From the NCBI GenBank assembly GCA_003164035.1, contig PLRS01000049.1:48149-92745 (forward strand): a DNA stretch of 44,597 bases, given 5' to 3'. The DNA is from Bryobacterales bacterium (lineage in GTDB: Bacteria; Acidobacteriota; Terriglobia; Bryobacterales; Bryobacteraceae). The notes beneath the pieces are model-generated. The model was not told the origin of the DNA. It worked only from the letters and a program-made list of their open reading frames with translations, and did no database searches. Shown here piece by piece: positions 42,216 to 44,597 of the stretch (its first letter is position 1; every line of letters begins with the position of its first letter). Made by a program: the position numbers and the translations under genes.

Positions 42216-42767
42216 TCAAATCATCTCGTTCAACAGCTCCGGCCGGGGCCGCGGAATCACCACTTTATTCACCAGCATTCCCTTCTGGCCCACCACCTGC
42301 GCCCCCGCCTCAATCGCGCTTTCCACCGCCGAAACGTTGCCGGTGAGAGTCACGAACGCTTTCCCGCCCAGCGCCATCGCCAGCCGGATTTCGATCAACT
42401 GCACGTTGGCCGCTTTCACCGCCGCGTCGGCGCCCTCGATCAGCGCCGCCACCGAAAACGATTCCAGAATGCCGAGCGCGTCCATCTCCTCTACCTTCGC
42501 CGCTCCGCTCAGCGCCGGGAACACCGATTCGTGCAGGTTCGGAATCACGAAGGAATCGATCACCGAAAACCGCCCGTCCGACACCCCCACCGACACGCTG
42601 GCGCTCACCGCGCCCACTTCTCCGCGCACCATCACCATGTATTTGCCCGAGCAGATCGACCGCGACAGAACCAGCTCCACCGCCGCCGCCTTCAACATGG
42701 CGTCGCACACCTGGTAGCCCGCCGCGACGCTCGTCAGCTCGATCAATCCAATCGAATCGTTCGCCAT
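42216..42767 (-). CDS. pduT: Tandem-BMC microcompartment shell protein, PduT-like
   Basis: A 183-residue protein with two BMC domains (about 4-90 and 97-175). The first shows SIGLIELTSVAAGYQVCDAM and the second ALGILESFSVAALIEGADAA, then VVIPRPRPELL near the end, as in PduT. Cys39 in SRSICSGKY corresponds to the cysteine that in PduT holds a [4Fe-4S] cluster at the trimer centre. The shell protein is thought to pass electrons across the compartment wall. The pduS-like gene lies just upstream in the same orientation, its known partner. Shell hexamers, pentamers and encapsulated enzymes must lie outside the window. Confidence 0.9.
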   Translation of the reverse strand: MANDSIGLIELTSVAAGYQVCDAMLKAAAVELVLSRSICSGKYMVMVRGEVGAVSASVSVGVSDGRFSVIDSFVIPNLHESVFPALSGAAKVEEMDALGILESFSVAALIEGADAAVKAANVQLIEIRLAMALGGKAFVTLTGNVSAVESAIEAGAQVVGQKGMLVNKVVIPRPRPELLNEMI

Positions 42768-42786
42768 TCTCTCTCCCTAAAGTACG

Positions 42787-42831
42787 GTGGGGCGGACGCC
42801 CTCGTCCGCGCGCGACCCCCTGGTCGCGCTC
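42787..42831 (+). repeat. GTGG tandem-hairpin element (family D)
   Basis: Starts GTGG. The first hairpin is GCGGACG-CCCT-CGTCCGC; the second is GCGCGACC-CCCT-GGTCGCGC; both are perfect. It ends GCTC like family C. It lies in the gap between the pduS- and pduT-like genes. Confidence 0.7.
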
Positions 42832-42840
42832 TTCCATTCC

Positions 42841-44163
42841 CTATGCCACAATCTCCACCGCCTCGGCCGTAATCGCCTTTACCTTCCCGTCGATGCTGGC
42901 GTGTACCGGCGCACCCAGCTTACCCTCCGCCACGCGCCCCACCACCTGGCCCTTTTTCACCTTCTGGCCTTCCTTCACCACCGCCGCCGCGGCTTGCCCG
43001 GCGTGCTGTTTCAGCATGATTCGCACCGACGCGGGCCGCAAATCCACTTTCTCGAAGGGCGCTTCCCGTTCGTATTCCTCGACCTGCAGCCGCTTGCGCA
43101 ATTGCGCCAGCGGAACCCGCCGATACTCCTTCATCGGATGGACTTCCACCGGCTTCTGCTGCACGAACTTCAATCCCGCGCCCCGCCGGTCCTTCTTCCC
43201 CATGTCGCAAGCCTCCTTGGGATACAAATCCTCCGGGCACGCGTACAGGGTGCAAATGCCGCAGGAGCAGCATAGCTCCGACCACTGGTTCCAGATTTCC
43301 CCGCCCGTCAGAGTGAAGCCCAGGCTGCGCATCACCTTGTGCGGCATCACTTCGTAACCGAGCAGGTACCGCGGGCAAAACTCGGTGCAGTAGCTGCACT
43401 GGTCGCAGGCCGATTTGCCGATCCGGTTCATCTCCTGCTGGGAGCGCGTCTTGCGGGTGAACAGATAGTGGTCGCGCGGCAGCACGATGATGCCGCCGGT
43501 GGTCTTGGTCACCACTTCGTCCAGCTCGAAGCTGGTCGAGCCCATCATGATGCCGCTGACGAAGATTCCGAAATCGGCCACCGTGGCGCCGCCAGCCTGA
43601 GCCAGCAGGTCGCGGAAGCTGGTTCCCACCGGCGCCCAGAAGGATTTCGCCTGCGCCACGGCGCCGCACACCGAGAGAAACTTCTCCGTTACGGGCTTTC
43701 CCTGCCCCGCCAGGTGAACGTTGTACAACGTCTCCACGTTGCTCACCACGCACCCCACGTTGAGCGGAATCCCGGTGGGCGGAATCAGCCGGCCGGTTGC
43801 CGTGTACACCAGCTCGTATTCGTCCCCCGAAGGATAAAAATCGCCAAGCGGCACGAATTCGATTCTCTCGTTGCGGTTGGCGTGGCGCAGCGCTTCGATG
43901 GATTCGGCGTTCTTGGTCTTCACCCCGAACTTCCCCGATTGGGCCTGGGTGGCTTCCATCATGGCGCTCATCCCGGCCAGAATCTCGACGGGATAATGCT
44001 TCATGATCTCGGCGTCTTTGTGGATCAGCGGCTCGCACTCGGCGCCGTTGGCGATCATGAATTCCACCTGCGCCTGCGCTTTGACGTAAGTGGGAAACCC
44101 GGCCCCCCCCGCTCCCACCACCCCGGCTTCGCGCAACTTCTCGCAGAGCATAAGCTTCAGCAT
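42841..44163 (-). CDS. pduS: RnfC/PduS-like flavo-iron-sulfur oxidoreductase of a microcompartment
   Basis: A 440-residue protein. The N-terminal GVVGAGGAGFPTYVKAQ is the NuoF/RnfC-type nucleotide and flavin loop; NGAECEPLIHKD follows. Two [4Fe-4S] sets are at Cys253, 256, 259, 263 and at Cys298, 301, 304, 309. The C-terminal part (about 365-440) is a lipoyl-like sandwich hybrid domain. In Pdu compartments PduS reduces cobalamin and binds PduT; homologs in B12-free compartments probably recycle NADH. The ATG at 44163 is preferred: a longer frame to 44271 would translate a hairpin element. No ribosome site is clear. Confidence 0.88.
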   Translation of the reverse strand: MLKLMLCEKLREAGVVGAGGAGFPTYVKAQAQVEFMIANGAECEPLIHKDAEIMKHYPVEILAGMSAMMEATQAQSGKFGVKTKNAESIEALRHANRNERIEFVPLGDFYPSGDEYELVYTATGRLIPPTGIPLNVGCVVSNVETLYNVHLAGQGKPVTEKFLSVCGAVAQAKSFWAPVGTSFRDLLAQAGGATVADFGIFVSGIMMGSTSFELDEVVTKTTGGIIVLPRDHYLFTRKTRSQQEMNRIGKSACDQCSYCTEFCPRYLLGYEVMPHKVMRSLGFTLTGGEIWNQWSELCCSCGICTLYACPEDLYPKEACDMGKKDRRGAGLKFVQQKPVEVHPMKEYRRVPLAQLRKRLQVEEYEREAPFEKVDLRPASVRIMLKQHAGQAAAAVVKEGQKVKKGQVVGRVAEGKLGAPVHASIDGKVKAITAEAVEIVA

Positions 44164-44184
44164 ATCGCAGGTGCCGCAACGCAC

Positions 44185-44240
44185 GTGGCGCGCCCCACTC
44201 CTGCTTTCTTCCGTAGCGCCGGCGATCTTTGTCGCCGGTG
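44185..44240 (+). repeat. GTGG element (family E, diverged copy 3)
   Basis: Starts GTGGCGCGC and contains CACTCCTGC as in the copies at 18764 and 26094, but the first stem has decayed. The second hairpin is CCGGCGA / TCGCCGG (44219-44225 and 44232-44238). Confidence 0.5.
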
Positions 44241-44437
44241 TTCTTTGCTCGCCGCTACCCTGCCCTTCCACCAGGCAATCCCCACGTCTGCAAGCAGGAT
44301 GGCGCCCTTTGCGACCGCCGCGACTCCCCGGTCACAACCCCAGCAAATAAATCTCCGCCCATCCCTGCAACCACTTACAGCCTTCGCCACCTCCTCCATC
44401 CCCCACCCGCATCGTACAGTATAGTCGGGGAACTGCC

Positions 44438-44484
44438 GTGGAGCGGACTCTCAGTCTGCCACGCCGGGACTTTTCCCGGCGCTC
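44438..44484 (+). repeat. GTGG tandem-hairpin element (family C, copy 2)
   Basis: 47 bases, 44 identical to the copy at 41065-41111 and in the same orientation. Both hairpins are kept. It lies 58 bases before the start of the divergent gene at the right edge. Confidence 0.75.
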
Positions 44485-44542
44485 GTCCCGCATAGGCTGT
44501 TATGCAACGGGAACGGCCCGATTCCACCCAGGAGTTTTAACC

Positions 44543-44597
44543 ATGGCCTACGAACCGTCATCTGCCTCTTCCAAACCCCGCGACCCGCGCGCCCTCA
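44543..44597 (+). CDS. Start of an unidentified gene (partial, 18 codons)
   Basis: An ATG at 44543 follows AGGAG with an 8-base gap and opens the frame MAYEPSSASSKPRDPRAL, still open at the window edge. The N-terminus is polar and Ser/Pro-rich, like a flexible leader, and is too short to identify. It is divergent from the pduS-like gene and could belong to the same microcompartment locus. Confidence 0.6.
   Translation, partial: MAYEPSSASSKPRDPRAL

Larger units (their letters stand above)
44164..44542. other. 379-base divergent spacer before the pduS-like gene
   Basis: No gene is seen. It contains a family E hairpin element (44185), a family C element (44438) and an isolated TATAGT at 44420-44425 without a good -35 box. 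It should hold promoters for both pduS and the divergent gene at 44543, but none is convincing. Confidence 0.5.

Noticed and set aside
44164-44271. 36-residue N-terminal extension of the pduS-like protein
   Set aside because: It would translate the family E hairpin element, and homologs start close to the glycine-rich loop.

Overview
The window looks like a chromosomal segment of an acidobacterium of the Solibacter/Bryobacter type. This is inferred from four things: high GC; two very large TonB-dependent receptors with an N-terminal carboxypeptidase-regulatory-like domain; many Tat-signal sugar-acid enzymes; and numerous small intergenic palindromes. No rRNA, tRNA, CRISPR array, IS element or phage gene was seen.

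Left part (1-26054), carbohydrate and peptide use. After the 3' end of polA come a Tat-signal lactonase-like amidohydrolase, a rhamnonate-dehydratase-like enolase-superfamily enzyme and a Tat-signal aldo/keto reductase. These could form an oxidative deoxysugar route. Then follow a TonB-dependent receptor with an S9 peptidase that carries a frameshift, an MFS transporter, transaldolase plus glucose-6-phosphate isomerase, and a second TonB-dependent receptor beside a galactonate-dehydratase-like enzyme. A well-marked promoter opens an operon of a beta-propeller lactonase-like protein, two small paralogous membrane proteins, an FGGY kinase and a medium-chain dehydrogenase. A secreted GH31 glycosidase converges on it.

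Middle (26055-27810), an accessory patch: a SpoIIAA-like orphan, a Phd/VapC-type toxin-antitoxin pair with a palindromic operator, and the remnant of a zinc-ribbon gene.

Right part (27811-40785), a long minus-strand respiratory complex I operon in the order nuoA-C-D-E-F-G-H-J-K-L-M-N. nuoB and nuoI, which carry essential iron-sulfur clusters, are missing from their usual places. A divergent thiS shares the promoter region.

Right end (41287-44597): an anti-sigma antagonist and anti-sigma kinase pair, then pduT- and pduS-like genes (microcompartment shell protein and its electron-transfer partner), and the first codons of a divergent gene. This suggests that a bacterial microcompartment locus continues beyond the window.

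The spacers hold at least ten palindromic elements in several sequence families. Most start with GTGG (once GTAG) and form hairpins with short pyrimidine loops, like REP/REPIN elements. One supplies the Shine-Dalgarno sequence of nuoD. All functions are assigned by reading motifs; no database search was run.
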